DNA from: Psychrobacter urativorans
GTDB lineage: Bacteria; Pseudomonadota; Gammaproteobacteria; Pseudomonadales; Moraxellaceae
DNA length: 45,526 nt
Assembly: GCF_904846675.1 (NCBI RefSeq)
Contig: NZ_CAJHBT010000024.1
Coordinates: 1 to 45,526 of the forward strand
Reading direction: 5' to 3'
Shown here: piece after piece, positions 1 through 9,341 of the stretch
Numbering within the stretch: the first letter of the stretch is position 1
Layout: every line of letters begins with the position of its first letter
Program-made: the position numbers and the translations under genes
The notes under the pieces: model-generated
Told to the model about the DNA's origin: nothing
The model's input: only the letters and a program-made list of their open reading frames with translations
The model's database searches: none

Positions 1-203
1 TCTTTGTTGTGGTAAACAAGAGTTTAAGGCGTTGCTTATTTTTTTCAACTATTCCCTAATTCTATACAGACCCTAATGTGTAAAAATTGATTCTATCAAA
101 ATAATTTTTGGGAACAGATGATCGACTGAGAAGGGCTAAGTATAGTTGAAGAAACCCTAAGCAGTGTAAGCAACTGCACTAAACACTACTAAGCAGCCCA
201 CAA
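1..203. other. Intergenic, no gene seen
   Basis: No open frame with a convincing start or ribosome binding site is present. The stretch is AT-rich and holds only a weak inverted repeat near 160-178. It could be the downstream flank of a gene outside the window. Confidence 0.4.
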
Positions 204-238
204 AAAAAGGACACGATAGTTAATACCCTGTCCTTTTT
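204..238. terminator. Bidirectional intrinsic terminator after ridA
   Basis: Arms AAAAAGGACA (204-213) and TGTCCTTTTT (229-238) form a perfect 10-bp stem with a 15-nt loop. The A/T runs give a U-tract on both strands. On the minus strand it follows the ridA stop by about 25 bases, so it should end the dadA-like/ridA transcript. Confidence 0.75.
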
Positions 239-262
239 ATTTTCATGCAAGTCTTAAAACAG

Positions 263-601
263 CTATTCAGCAGCGATGACCGTGATCTCTACCAACAGCT
301 CAGGACGCGCTAAAGCTGACTCACCGCAAGCACGAGCTGGCGGCTGCATCCCTTCAAACCATTTATCCCAGACCTCATTCATCGCCGCGAAGTCCGACAT
401 ACTTTTTACCCATACCGTTGCCGAAAGGATTTTTGATTTGTCACTACCGACTTCCTCTAACAAGCTTTGGACCTTCTCTAGGCAAGTTAAAGCTTGGGCT
501 TTGATATCATCTTCAGCATTGCCAACTTGACCGGATAAATAAATAGTCTGGTTATGAATAACGATTTGACTCATACGTTGAGTACTATGTAGCTTTTGCA
601 T
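263..601 (-). CDS. RidA family imine/enamine deaminase
   Basis: A 112-residue protein of the RidA/YjgF/UK114 family, whose members hydrolyse reactive enamine or imine intermediates to keto acids and ammonia in the cytosol, usually as trimers. Visible family features are the N-terminal strand leading to IYLSGQVG, the central motif ATVWVKSMSDFAAMNEVWDKWF, split here as ATVWVKSMSDF followed by the helix AAMNEVWDKWF, and the C-terminal PPARACGESALARPELLVEI. The latter contains the conserved Arg and the A-R-P-x-x-L-V-E-I ending. An AGAAGGA ribosome binding site lies 9 bases before the ATG. It is the downstream partner of an amino-acid oxidase 61 bp upstream, which would make exactly the imino acids RidA removes. 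The family is certain. The exact RidA subfamily is not, so no symbol is given. Confidence 0.9.
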   Translation of the reverse strand: MQKLHSTQRMSQIVIHNQTIYLSGQVGNAEDDIKAQALTCLEKVQSLLEEVGSDKSKILSATVWVKSMSDFAAMNEVWDKWFEGMQPPARACGESALARPELLVEITVIAAE

Positions 602-662
602 GATGGTTTATCCTTCTCTCTTTAACTTATTGCTTGATTAACTTTTTCAGATGAGTGAAAGA

Positions 663-1922
663 TTATTTAGAAAAACGCTGTGCATTGAACGGAGTAACAT
701 CAACGGTTAATGGTTTATCGTGAATCAGCTCTTCAACAAGACGTCCGGTAATCGGCCCTAAGGTAAAGCCTTGATGGCTGTGACCAAAGGCAAACCATAA
801 TTTATCATGCTTGCCAGCCGCGCCAATCACGGGCTTCATGTCTGGCATACACGGACGCGAGCCTGCCCACGCCTCAGACTCTACGGCTTCATTTAATGGC
901 AATATCTTTTTAGCAAGCTTCAGTACGGTTTTCAGCTGTCCAAAATTCTTTGGTGCATCCATAGTGGTCATTTCAGCCCCAGTCGTGATACGAATACCTT
1001 GCTGCATGGGCCCCATAACAAAGCCTTTATCCATATCAAACATGCTGTGATTGATGGTATTTTTACCATTGGTTTTAAAGTGCTGATGATAGCCGCGCAT
1101 TGGGAATAATGGCAGATTATATCCTAACGGTTTGATTAACTCATTAGACCAAGGTCCAGCAGCTATTACCAAATCATCGCTATAATAGGTATCACTATCA
1201 GTGACTACTTTCCAGCCCCTACCATTACCACTATCATCAGGAGTTATTTCTTTAACATCACTTTCTTTTATCTCCCCTTGCATCTCTTCGAAGCTTTTGG
1301 CGTAAGCTTTTACAAGGGCGCTTGGGTTAGAGACTTGCCATGAGTTTAACCAGTGAATCGCACCGACAAAACCAGCAAAATTAGCATTCGGCTCAATCGC
1401 TTTTAATTCATCAACGGTCAATACTTTATGCTCGACACCCTGGTCACGGTCACTGATAGCAGCAGCAATAGCCGCTTTCAGAGTCTCTTCAGAACGATGT
1501 AGCTGCAGCCAGCCATCACGTCGAATCAACTCATCAGCGTTTGATGCGGTAATCATGGTCTGATGCTCACTGGTACAATGCGCAATCAGGGTCTGCCATT
1601 CTGCTTCTATTTGTTTGACCGAGGCTGGCGTAGAATACTTCCAATACTGGAGGAGCGCCTGATGATAACGCAGGATAGCCGGAATACGATAGCGAATATC
1701 AGTCCCGCGATTGGGCATGACTCTGACCAGCTCCGTCAGCTGCCGAGGAAAGGGATGCGTATGAATCGCTTCGCGCTGAATCAAGCCAGCATTACCGTAC
1801 GAGGTCTCGAGTCCCGGCAGCTTCCTGTCTAACAACAAAACCTTAGAGTCGTTTTTTTGTAGATGCCAAGCAGTCGATGTACCGACCATACCCGCACCAA
1901 TAACAATAACGTCGTAGCGCAT
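663..1922 (-). CDS. FAD-dependent D-amino-acid dehydrogenase-like oxidoreductase (DadA/DAO family)
   Basis: A 419-residue flavoprotein of the DAO superfamily. The N-terminal dinucleotide-binding motif VIVIGAGMVGTSTAWHL binds FAD. The DadA-like features DRKLPGLETSYGNAGLI and the C-terminal FAD-contact segment FAFGHSHQGFTLGPITG are present, and the length matches DadA (about 410-435). It probably oxidises an amino acid to an imino acid and passes electrons to the respiratory chain. The substrate cannot be read from sequence: D-amino acids are likely, but hydroxyproline or another secondary amine is possible. The start has an AAAGGA site 6 bases upstream. It lies just upstream of a RidA deaminase on the same strand, which fits a shared catabolic transcript. 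No regulator is adjacent. Confidence 0.85.
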   Translation of the reverse strand: MRYDVIVIGAGMVGTSTAWHLQKNDSKVLLLDRKLPGLETSYGNAGLIQREAIHTHPFPRQLTELVRVMPNRGTDIRYRIPAILRYHQALLQYWKYSTPASVKQIEAEWQTLIAHCTSEHQTMITASNADELIRRDGWLQLHRSEETLKAAIAAAISDRDQGVEHKVLTVDELKAIEPNANFAGFVGAIHWLNSWQVSNPSALVKAYAKSFEEMQGEIKESDVKEITPDDSGNGRGWKVVTDSDTYYSDDLVIAAGPWSNELIKPLGYNLPLFPMRGYHQHFKTNGKNTINHSMFDMDKGFVMGPMQQGIRITTGAEMTTMDAPKNFGQLKTVLKLAKKILPLNEAVESEAWAGSRPCMPDMKPVIGAAGKHDKLWFAFGHSHQGFTLGPITGRLVEELIHDKPLTVDVTPFNAQRFSK

Positions 1923-2252
1923 AGCATATCCTTTTCACTGTAGGAATAAAAAACCAGTATATTAAGCCCTGATAGTAACGCGAACACGATAATTAATAAA
2001 CCCATATCTAACAGATTTTTTTGTTATTGAATACTTTTGGTTATTAATATCGAGCGAGGATTTATTGAGAGGAATAGTTGCAATTATTATCCCGTTAATC
2101 TGCTGAATAAGAAGCTCAATTTAGGTCGGATTTTCTCAAACGCTCATGTTGTTTAGGATGCATATATCGTTATAATAAGCGGCTTATATTTAATCTGTTA
2201 TATGCGACCTATTTATGTACAATGCTATAAGTTGGCGCTGGAGCTTTAATGT
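1923..2252. other. Divergent intergenic region
   Basis: About 330 AT-rich bases separate the oxidase (minus) from the SMR pump (plus), so promoters for both should lie here. No clear operator palindrome or riboswitch is visible, and no open frame with a ribosome binding site. Confidence 0.4.
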
Positions 2253-2597
2253 ATGAACCCCATCCTTATTGGCTACGGCTTTTTAATGTTAGCCATTATT
2301 TGCGAAGTATTTGGCACGATGTTTTTGATGAAGTCTGAGCAGTTTACCCGTCTGGTACCAACACTTTTAATGACCGCATTATATATCGGCTCATTTTACT
2401 TTCTATCGCAAACCCTTAAGACCATTCCTTTAGGCATTGCTTACGCGATTTGGGGCGGTATCGGTATCGTATTAACCGCTATTATAAGTACGGTGGTCTT
2501 TAAACAAAGTATTGATACGCCAGCTATCGTTGGCATTGCTCTAATTATCAGCGGCGTGTTTGTAATTAATGTGTTTTCGCAGACAGTTGGGCATTAG
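2253..2597 (+). CDS. Small multidrug resistance (SMR) family efflux protein
   Basis: A 114-residue, four-helix inner-membrane protein of the EmrE/QacE/SugE group. These proteins work as dual-topology dimers that exchange protons for cationic drugs or guanidinium-type compounds. The membrane-embedded glutamate lies in helix 1 (LAIICEVFGTMF, Glu18). The helix 3 motif AYAIWGGIGIVLTA, with its conserved Trp and Gly residues, is intact. Helix 4 ends in a short polar tail. The residue pattern resembles the Qac-type drug exporters more than SugE/Gdx, but I would not fix the substrate. GGAG lies about 14 bases before the ATG. It is a single-gene unit, convergent with the helicase gene 36 bp downstream. 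Confidence 0.92.
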   Translation: MNPILIGYGFLMLAIICEVFGTMFLMKSEQFTRLVPTLLMTALYIGSFYFLSQTLKTIPLGIAYAIWGGIGIVLTAIISTVVFKQSIDTPAIVGIALIISGVFVINVFSQTVGH

Positions 2598-2633
2598 GAA
2601 TTGGTTTATTAAGGCTTAGTGCATCAAAGCCCA

Positions 2634-4871
2634 TCACCACCAAACCGGCTCATCACTCTCGAACACAGACTTTCTAACCGTCTCGACCGCCACCTTATCT
2701 GCCGACAGCTCCGCGATAAATCTTGACGGCTTATCGAAGTAGCCTGAATAACTGGCAAAATAATCAGGCGCGGTTAAATACAGACCAGTCTTAGCGCGAC
2801 TACAAGCCACATAGAACAGCTTACGCTCCTCTTCTAATTCCTCGAAGTCATCCAATGAGCGATGATGCGGGGTCATGCCATCGACCAAGGAATTCACAAA
2901 CACTATTGGCCACTCCAATCCTTTGGCACTATGAATGGTCGAAATAGTTACTTTATCATTGTCATCGTTACTGCCATCATCAGACTTGCCTATAGCGGCA
3001 ATAGAATCATTGGGCGGATCAAGCGCTAGGTTTTCTAAGAAGTTATCAAGGCTATTATATTCTTGGGCTAAGTTTTTAAGTACTCGAAAGTCCTCTGAGC
3101 GCTCACGCCAATTGTCTTCAATAAACTTGAGTATCGGGATATAAAAATCCAGAATATCATCAATAACTTGTTCAACAGAGTCTGCTTGGCTGGCTTTGGT
3201 CAAAACGGCATACAAAGGTTTTAGCTGTTCGCTCTTTTTAGCAAATGGCGCTGCCAATAACGGCTCAAAGGAATTATTATCAGCATTGATCGCTTGGGTG
3301 AGCTTAGTAGCAGTCACCGCTCCCACCCCTTTAAATAGGGTTAAGATACGATGCCATGAAATAGTGTCATTGGGGTTATAGAGTATTTTAACGAACGCCA
3401 ACACGTCTTTGATATGTCGTCTTTCAATAAACTTGATGCCGCCAACGACGATGAAAGGAATATTGCGCTCCATAAACTCTAGCTGCAGATAATTTGATTG
3501 AAAAGAGGTACGACACAGTACCGCAAATTCGTTATAGTCATAATCCGGCTTTAACTCAATAATAGTATCAGCAATATACTTTGCCTCTTTACGCTCATCA
3601 CTTAACCGACAAAATATGGGCTTTTGACCCTCAAACATTCCTTTAGATGCCGCCTCAGAATATAGCTGCTTTTGATAACCCAAAGTAATTTGTTCGGATA
3701 AAGCATTGATATAATCCAATATCGCTGGCGTACTGCGATAATTCTGTTCAAGCTTAATCAATTTAGCATCAGGGTAAGTTTCGCCAAACAATAAGATATT
3801 CTCATAATTGGCCCCGCGAAAAGCGTAAATACTTTGGTTGTCATCGCCAACTACCATTAGCGATACCGATTCAGGCTGGCAAATAAGGTCAATCAATTGC
3901 TTTTGCGGAATGTTGGTATCTTGATATTCATCAACCATGATATAGCGATAGGTCTGCTGTAACAGCTGGCGGAAGGTATCATTGGTCTTTAGATGACGCA
4001 CCACTTGGCTGATAATATCGTCAAAGTCGTAGAGATGATTGGCGCGCTTATACTCATGAAAATCAATGGCCAACTGCTCAATAACAGGAATATGTACCGT
4101 CATATCGGGATAGTTACTTTCGATTAAATTACGAATATGAATACGCCGATTTCTAGAGGTTGAAATAATATTCTGCAGGGTTTTTTTACGGGGAAAGGCT
4201 TGGATATTGGTTTGGGTAGGATACTTTTTTTCTTTATTAACCAAGTCAATCGCATCTTCGGCATCGCCAGTATCCAAAATCGTAAAGCGTGGATTGATAC
4301 CAAGCAGTCCTGAATACTGACGCAATAGCCTATTGCAGAATGAGTGAAAAGTACCGCTGGTGATATCGTTAAGTGCTTTGCTGTTTGGTAAATAGCTATT
4401 TGATAAAGTGCTGCCCGATAAAGTACCGTCAGTCGAGCTGCTATTCGAAAAAGAACTTACTAGCAACGTCTTAGCACGGTTCTTAATTTCATTAGCGGCT
4501 TTACGAGTAAAGGTCAGCAGTAAGATTTGACTGGGTGGCACCCCATTTTCTATCAAATAACTGGTGCGATAAGTCAAGGTTTTGGTCTTACCCGAACCGG
4601 CACCCGCAATCACTAATACCTTACCATCAACAGTCGTTGCGGCTAATAACTGATTGGGATTCAGCTCACGGGCATAATCTACAGTCAAATTTAAGTCATC
4701 AGCAAGTCGTTGATTCAGTAGCTTAGAATAAATACCAGTATCAGACTCAGCTTCAATCAAGTTCGCTTCTAACTTTTTAATCGCCTGCTCTAAGCGCTTA
4801 AGCTTGGGCTTAATCTCGTTATAATTATCAGGATAGTTATAATCGCGGGTATCAAAAATCGTTGCGGTCAT
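2634..4871 (-). CDS. UvrD/Rep-type superfamily I DNA helicase
   Basis: A 745-residue ATP-dependent 3'-5' helicase. Motifs appear in order: Q-motif LNPNQLLAA, Walker A VIAGAGSGKTKTLTYR, motif Ia LLLTFTRKAANEI, motif II IMVDEYQDTN, motif III VVGDDNQSIYAFRGAN, motif IV LEQNYRST, motif V TISTIHSAKGLEWPIVFVN, and motif VI LFYVACSRAKTGLYL. About 60 extra residues precede the Q-motif, and a serine-rich insertion (SSFSNSSSTDGTLSG region) follows motif Ia. It is shorter and more divergent than housekeeping UvrD (about 720 residues) or Rep and probably represents an extra helicase. It sits at the edge of a block with a type I restriction system, so a role in DNA repair or phage defence is possible but not shown. 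The ribosome binding site is weak. Confidence 0.9.
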   Translation of the reverse strand: MTATIFDTRDYNYPDNYNEIKPKLKRLEQAIKKLEANLIEAESDTGIYSKLLNQRLADDLNLTVDYARELNPNQLLAATTVDGKVLVIAGAGSGKTKTLTYRTSYLIENGVPPSQILLLTFTRKAANEIKNRAKTLLVSSFSNSSSTDGTLSGSTLSNSYLPNSKALNDITSGTFHSFCNRLLRQYSGLLGINPRFTILDTGDAEDAIDLVNKEKKYPTQTNIQAFPRKKTLQNIISTSRNRRIHIRNLIESNYPDMTVHIPVIEQLAIDFHEYKRANHLYDFDDIISQVVRHLKTNDTFRQLLQQTYRYIMVDEYQDTNIPQKQLIDLICQPESVSLMVVGDDNQSIYAFRGANYENILLFGETYPDAKLIKLEQNYRSTPAILDYINALSEQITLGYQKQLYSEAASKGMFEGQKPIFCRLSDERKEAKYIADTIIELKPDYDYNEFAVLCRTSFQSNYLQLEFMERNIPFIVVGGIKFIERRHIKDVLAFVKILYNPNDTISWHRILTLFKGVGAVTATKLTQAINADNNSFEPLLAAPFAKKSEQLKPLYAVLTKASQADSVEQVIDDILDFYIPILKFIEDNWRERSEDFRVLKNLAQEYNSLDNFLENLALDPPNDSIAAIGKSDDGSNDDNDKVTISTIHSAKGLEWPIVFVNSLVDGMTPHHRSLDDFEELEEERKLFYVACSRAKTGLYLTAPDYFASYSGYFDKPSRFIAELSADKVAVETVRKSVFESDEPVWW

Positions 4872-4951
4872 TGCTGAGATTACCTATATTCTTATCGCCT
4901 AATACGCAGAAGCGAAAAATTCAATTCATTTAAAACAATATATTAATATTC

Positions 4952-5800
4952 TTACTGATTGACACTCTTCATAATGGCTATCATGGCATATTGCTTACAG
5001 GCTTCTTCTGCGCCGTTGTCACAAGATTGACCATACCACTCTAAAGCCTTGGCAGAATCTTGTTCGACGCCATCGCCATTTTCATACATAGTAGCCGTAT
5101 TATATTGGGCTTCGGGATCGCCTTGATAAGCGGATGCTTGATACCACTCAAAGGCTTTGACAGCATTGTTCTGAACGCCCTCGCCTTTATGGTACATCAA
5201 GCCAAGATTATATTGCGCATCGGCATCACCGCGATTGGCCGCCTCTTGATACCACCCAAAGGCTTTGACCGAATCTTGCGGTACGCCATCGCCATTTAGA
5301 TACATGGAACCGAGATTATATTGAGCTTCAACGCCGCCTTGCTCAGCGGCTTGTTGATACAAGTCATAGGCTTTGGCAAGGTCTTTGCTCACCCCTTGGC
5401 CATCATAGTACATCAGACCCAGATTAAATTGAGCATCAAGGTCTCCTTGCTTAGCAGACTTCTGATACCACTCAGCTGCCTTGCTATAGTCTTGTTCGAC
5501 ACCTACCCCATGTACATACATCCAGCCAACATTATATTGGGCTACGGCTTCGCCTTGCTTGGCCGCCTTTTGATACCACTCAAACGCTTTAGTCGCATCT
5601 TTTGGCACGCCGTCACCGATAAAGTAGGCCCGTCCAAGATTATATTGGGCTACGGCATCGCCTTGCTCTGCAAGCCATATTGACATCACAGAGTCTGTGT
5701 CTGTGGTGGCTCTCGTAAGGCTCGTTGCCCACGTTGATAGTGTCAGACCAAATAATAATCCTGCAATCATTACTTTATAAATAGAAGTCCGTTTCATCAT
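4952..5800 (-). CDS. Secreted Sel1-repeat protein
   Basis: A protein of about 282 residues made of an N-terminal signal peptide (MMKRTSIYKVMIAGLLFGL, then a likely cleavage near WATS) and six consecutive 36-residue Sel1-like (TPR-related) repeats. The repeats are built on AQYNLGxMYxxGxGVxxDxxKAxxWYQxAAxxG, a consensus with variable positions. A short C-terminal tail contains two cysteines (SCDNGAEEACKQ) that could form a disulfide in the periplasm. Sel1 repeats serve as protein-interaction solenoids, and no enzymatic domain is visible. An in-frame ATG lies further upstream at 5845, but the ATG pair at 5800/5797 places the signal peptide at the N-terminus, so I chose 5800. The binding partner is unknown. 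The repeats at DNA level are 108 bp long and prone to copy-number change. Confidence 0.88.
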   Translation of the reverse strand: MMKRTSIYKVMIAGLLFGLTLSTWATSLTRATTDTDSVMSIWLAEQGDAVAQYNLGRAYFIGDGVPKDATKAFEWYQKAAKQGEAVAQYNVGWMYVHGVGVEQDYSKAAEWYQKSAKQGDLDAQFNLGLMYYDGQGVSKDLAKAYDLYQQAAEQGGVEAQYNLGSMYLNGDGVPQDSVKAFGWYQEAANRGDADAQYNLGLMYHKGEGVQNNAVKAFEWYQASAYQGDPEAQYNTATMYENGDGVEQDSAKALEWYGQSCDNGAEEACKQYAMIAIMKSVNQ

Positions 5801-6125
5801 AGTAGGCTCATTATCGGTAAGCGCATTATTTTTCCTTTTTATCATTAAATCGTGTTTGCTACTTAACCATGGCTCATAGCTCTGGCTCTCACATTAATTA
5901 GCTGCTAATGAGATGACCTATCATACAGTCAATCACCCTGATAAGATTAATGCTAAAAAAGTCCTAAAACTATTATTATTTTAGATATAAGCATGTTTCA
6001 AAAATGAACATTAAGAATAAAAATAAGAATGAGACTATGATAACCCATATAAGTCCTTTATTTTGTTTTCTTAAAATGCTGACTTAATATGCATTATATA
6101 GTTTTATCCCTGTTATAAATAATAT
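5801..6125. other. AT-rich intergenic region
   Basis: About 325 bases between hsdR and the Sel1 gene, both on the minus strand. It should carry the Sel1 promoter and the end of the restriction operon. No strong terminator hairpin or open frame is visible. Confidence 0.4.
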
Positions 6126-9100
6126 CTATTGAGCCGCACGATTCTTCTTAAAGTTCTCCGCTTGCTCAAATATCTCTTCATAGACTTCACCTCGATCAAT
6201 AGGCGGATAGCCCCATTCATCCAGCAATACCATCAGATCAAACTGTAATTCGGCTTTGATGTCCTCACGCTTGTTCCAGTCGATGTATTTGGCTTTGTCA
6301 TCAATCACTTGTTTGACGGCTTTGGCCAGTTCCAGCAGCTTGTCTTCAGGGTAGGTAAAATCGTATTTATGCGCCAAAGATAGGAGAATGTCGTAAAACG
6401 CTTTTTCCTCAAAGTCGATGCCCATCTCTCCAAAGGATGCCATTTCAGCCCTTAGCTCATTATATAGCTTGATAATTTCATCCGAAAAGTCGCCAATCAC
6501 TTCAGCCCGCAAGACGTCTTGTTCATCACGCTCATTGTATTTCTCAACCAAGGCGTTCATTTTTTTAGTGAAGTCGACACCCTTAACCTTATTGGTTTTT
6601 GCCATCTCACCAATGGCTTTGGATAGCAGTTGCTGGAGCAGTTGCAGCTTAGTATTGGGCTGCTTTATCACTTCTAATTTGGCAAGGTAGTCGTCATCAA
6701 ACAGGTCAATCTCCCCGTCAGTGTCACCGCCAAGCTTAAATATTTCTTCCACGCCGTCACTGATTAAAGCGTCTTTGACCAAATCGCGTACCTTTTGGTT
6801 CATCTGCTCAACGTCAGGGGCACCGCCAGTGGTGATTTTAAAGAGAATGGTACGAACCGCAAGGTAGTAATGGATTTTGTCTTTATGGGCCTCACTCAGC
6901 TCATTACTGCCAACACAAATATCATAAGCCGATTTAAGACGTTTGGTTAAGTCCATAAAAGTCTTTTCAAACTTCTTGGTTCTTAAAGTGAAGTCAGCAG
7001 CGGCGTTTAGGCAATGCAGCTGCTGGGTAGGCGTACCCGTAAAGTAGAGACTGTCATCAAACTTATGGAATAGCGCGCCAAGTAAGCTCAAGTGGTCTTT
7101 GACTACCACTACTGACTCTCTGATGTCGTCGATATCTTGCTCTTGGCCACCGGTATAATGAGACAACGCCTGATTCATCTGTCGTTTGATGCCGATATAA
7201 TCAACCACCAAGCCGTTTTCTTTGCCTTCAAACTTACGATTGACTCGTGAGATGGTCTGAATCAGGCTGTGCTTTTGTAGCGGCTTGTCGATGTACATGG
7301 TATCGAGAAAGGGTACGTCAAAGCCAGTCAGCCACATATCCACCACGATGGCGATTTTAAAGTTGGATTGCCCATTTTTAAACTGGCGGTCGAGCTCTTT
7401 ACGATAGTCTTTATTGCCAAGCTTGTCCCACAAGGCTTTTTCATCGTCTTGGTTACGGGTCATAATCATTTTGACCTGCTCCATGGGCTTTACTTTTTTC
7501 TGATCCGTTAACGATAAGGTGCTGCCGTCCGCACACGCTTTGATTTCATCCCATTCAGGACGCAGCTTGATGACCTGTTTATAAAACTGATAGGCAACGC
7601 CGCGACTGCTACAGACAAACATGGCTTTGCCTTTTTGGGTAGCGCCTTCCTCAACTCGCGCTTCGTAGTGTTCTACAAAGTCTTTGGCAATGGCTTCAAT
7701 ACGGTCAGGGTCGCCTAAGATGGTCGACATACTGGCCATATCTTTTTTACTTTTTTCTATCTGATAGTCACTAGCCCCAACATCGCTACTGTCTTGATAG
7801 TATTTCTCCACCTCATCCAGCTGACGACCATCTAACAATACTTTGGCAGCGCGGCCCTCATAAATAATCCGTACCGTAATATCATCAAATACTGATTCAG
7901 TCATGGTGTAGCTGTCTACCACGGGGCCAAATACTTTAAGGGTGGCGTCTACTGGCGTTCCCGTAAAGCCGACATAGGTGGCATTGGGCAATGAGTCATG
8001 TAAATACTTGGCAAAGCCGTAGGTTTTCTTCACCCCATCATCGGTGACGGTGATTTTTTGGTCTAAGTTAATTTGGCTACGGTGCGCCTCATCAGAGATA
8101 CAGATGACATTGGTGCGATTGGTTAGTAGCGCCAAGTCTTCGGTGAATTTATGAATGGTGGTCAGGAATACCCCGCCACTCTTGCGATTTTTGAGCTGTT
8201 CTCGCAAGTCGGCGCGACTCTCCACACTAACGATGATGTCATCGCCTATATAGGCTTTGGCATTGGTAAAGGTGCCTGATAACTGATCGTCCAAATCGGT
8301 ACGGTCGGTGATTAAAATAATGGTCGGGCTACCAAGCTCAATATCTTTCATAAGCAAACGGGCTAGAAATAGCATGGTAAAACTTTTTCCGCAGCCGGTA
8401 GCGCCAAAGTAAGTACCGCCCTTGCCGTCACGTAGGCTATCGGTTTCATCTAGGTTGCCGTCAGCATCCAGCACTTTCATATGACGCTTGATGTTGGTAA
8501 ATAGCTTGGTTGCTGCATAATACTGCGGATAACGGCAAACTATTTTTTCTGATTTACTTGAGGTGTCCGGTACATAAATAAAGTTACGGATAACTTCCAG
8601 CAAACGCGGTTTATAAAACAAGCCGCTAATCATGGTAAATAAGGAATTGATACCGTCTTTACCGAGCTTTTCTTCCCCTGTAATCTTGCGCCATGAGTAG
8701 TAGAACTCATAAGGGGCAAAGAATGAGCCCATCTTAGAGTTTGCTCCGTCACTAATCACGCATAGGGCGTTATATTTGAACAGCTCTGGAATATCACGCT
8801 GATAACGGGTATGCAGTTGGGTGTAGGCATCGAACATGGTGGCGTCTTCACGAATGGCGCTCTTAAACTCAAACACCACCAGCGGCAGACCATTGATATA
8901 AAGAATGCCATCAGGAATACGCAGCTCGTAGCCTTGTATCTCCATCTGATTAACCAAGCGATAATGATTGTTATCAATGGCGTCATAATCCAGCAGCTGG
9001 ATGTATAAATCCTTTTGCAGATGGTCTTCACGCTTGAGTAGGAATCCATCCGCCACCCATTTCATAATGGCTTTGTTGCTGTCGTAGAGGTCGGATGCGG

Positions 9101-9323
9101 GCAGATAGTCCAGCTTATGAATGATGGATTCAATCTCATAATCAGTGATGAAATCCGCTTGATAACGAGTTGCCAAAAATTCACGCAAATCAGACTTAAT
9201 CAGTACCTCATCAGGGCTGCGCGCGCATTCAAGCGTGAGCACCTCGCCATGAGTGTGCGGATAGCCCTCAACTCTCAATAACTCAATGATGGCTTGCTCT
9301 AATCTGTCTTCGGTGAATTTCAT
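6126..9323 (-). CDS. hsdR: Type I restriction enzyme R subunit (endonuclease and translocase)
   Basis: A 1065-residue motor and nuclease subunit. The N-terminal PD-(D/E)xK nuclease shows the catalytic segment DGILYINGLPLVVFEFKSA (E-x-K near residue 150). The SF2 translocase follows with Walker A FGATGCGKSFTMLF (about residue 310), DEAH box CISDEAHRSQ (about 410), GFTGTPVD, and the motif VI segment LIQTISRVNRKF. The C-terminal helical region contacts the methylase core. Length is typical for HsdR. It cuts unmodified DNA after ATP-driven translocation once bound to HsdM2-HsdS. It starts 18 bp after the RhuM-Fic gene, with an AGAGG site, so it is the last gene of the hsdM-hsdS-rhuM/fic-hsdR transcript. 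No frameshift or missing motif was seen, so the system looks functional. Confidence 0.95.
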   Translation of the reverse strand: MKFTEDRLEQAIIELLRVEGYPHTHGEVLTLECARSPDEVLIKSDLREFLATRYQADFITDYEIESIIHKLDYLPASDLYDSNKAIMKWVADGFLLKREDHLQKDLYIQLLDYDAIDNNHYRLVNQMEIQGYELRIPDGILYINGLPLVVFEFKSAIREDATMFDAYTQLHTRYQRDIPELFKYNALCVISDGANSKMGSFFAPYEFYYSWRKITGEEKLGKDGINSLFTMISGLFYKPRLLEVIRNFIYVPDTSSKSEKIVCRYPQYYAATKLFTNIKRHMKVLDADGNLDETDSLRDGKGGTYFGATGCGKSFTMLFLARLLMKDIELGSPTIILITDRTDLDDQLSGTFTNAKAYIGDDIIVSVESRADLREQLKNRKSGGVFLTTIHKFTEDLALLTNRTNVICISDEAHRSQINLDQKITVTDDGVKKTYGFAKYLHDSLPNATYVGFTGTPVDATLKVFGPVVDSYTMTESVFDDITVRIIYEGRAAKVLLDGRQLDEVEKYYQDSSDVGASDYQIEKSKKDMASMSTILGDPDRIEAIAKDFVEHYEARVEEGATQKGKAMFVCSSRGVAYQFYKQVIKLRPEWDEIKACADGSTLSLTDQKKVKPMEQVKMIMTRNQDDEKALWDKLGNKDYRKELDRQFKNGQSNFKIAIVVDMWLTGFDVPFLDTMYIDKPLQKHSLIQTISRVNRKFEGKENGLVVDYIGIKRQMNQALSHYTGGQEQDIDDIRESVVVVKDHLSLLGALFHKFDDSLYFTGTPTQQLHCLNAAADFTLRTKKFEKTFMDLTKRLKSAYDICVGSNELSEAHKDKIHYYLAVRTILFKITTGGAPDVEQMNQKVRDLVKDALISDGVEEIFKLGGDTDGEIDLFDDDYLAKLEVIKQPNTKLQLLQQLLSKAIGEMAKTNKVKGVDFTKKMNALVEKYNERDEQDVLRAEVIGDFSDEIIKLYNELRAEMASFGEMGIDFEEKAFYDILLSLAHKYDFTYPEDKLLELAKAVKQVIDDKAKYIDWNKREDIKAELQFDLMVLLDEWGYPPIDRGEVYEEIFEQAENFKKNRAAQ

Positions 9324-9341
9324 CGGTTACGCCTCTGTTAA

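Noticed and set aside
5060..5683. Plus-strand frames opposite the Sel1 gene
   Set aside because: Shadow of the 108-bp periodic repeats; hydrophobic pattern arises from the reverse of the repeat codons.
8756..9049. 97-residue minus-strand frame with many Cys and Trp residues
   Set aside because: Lies inside hsdR in another frame on the same strand; hsdR has clear nuclease motifs there.
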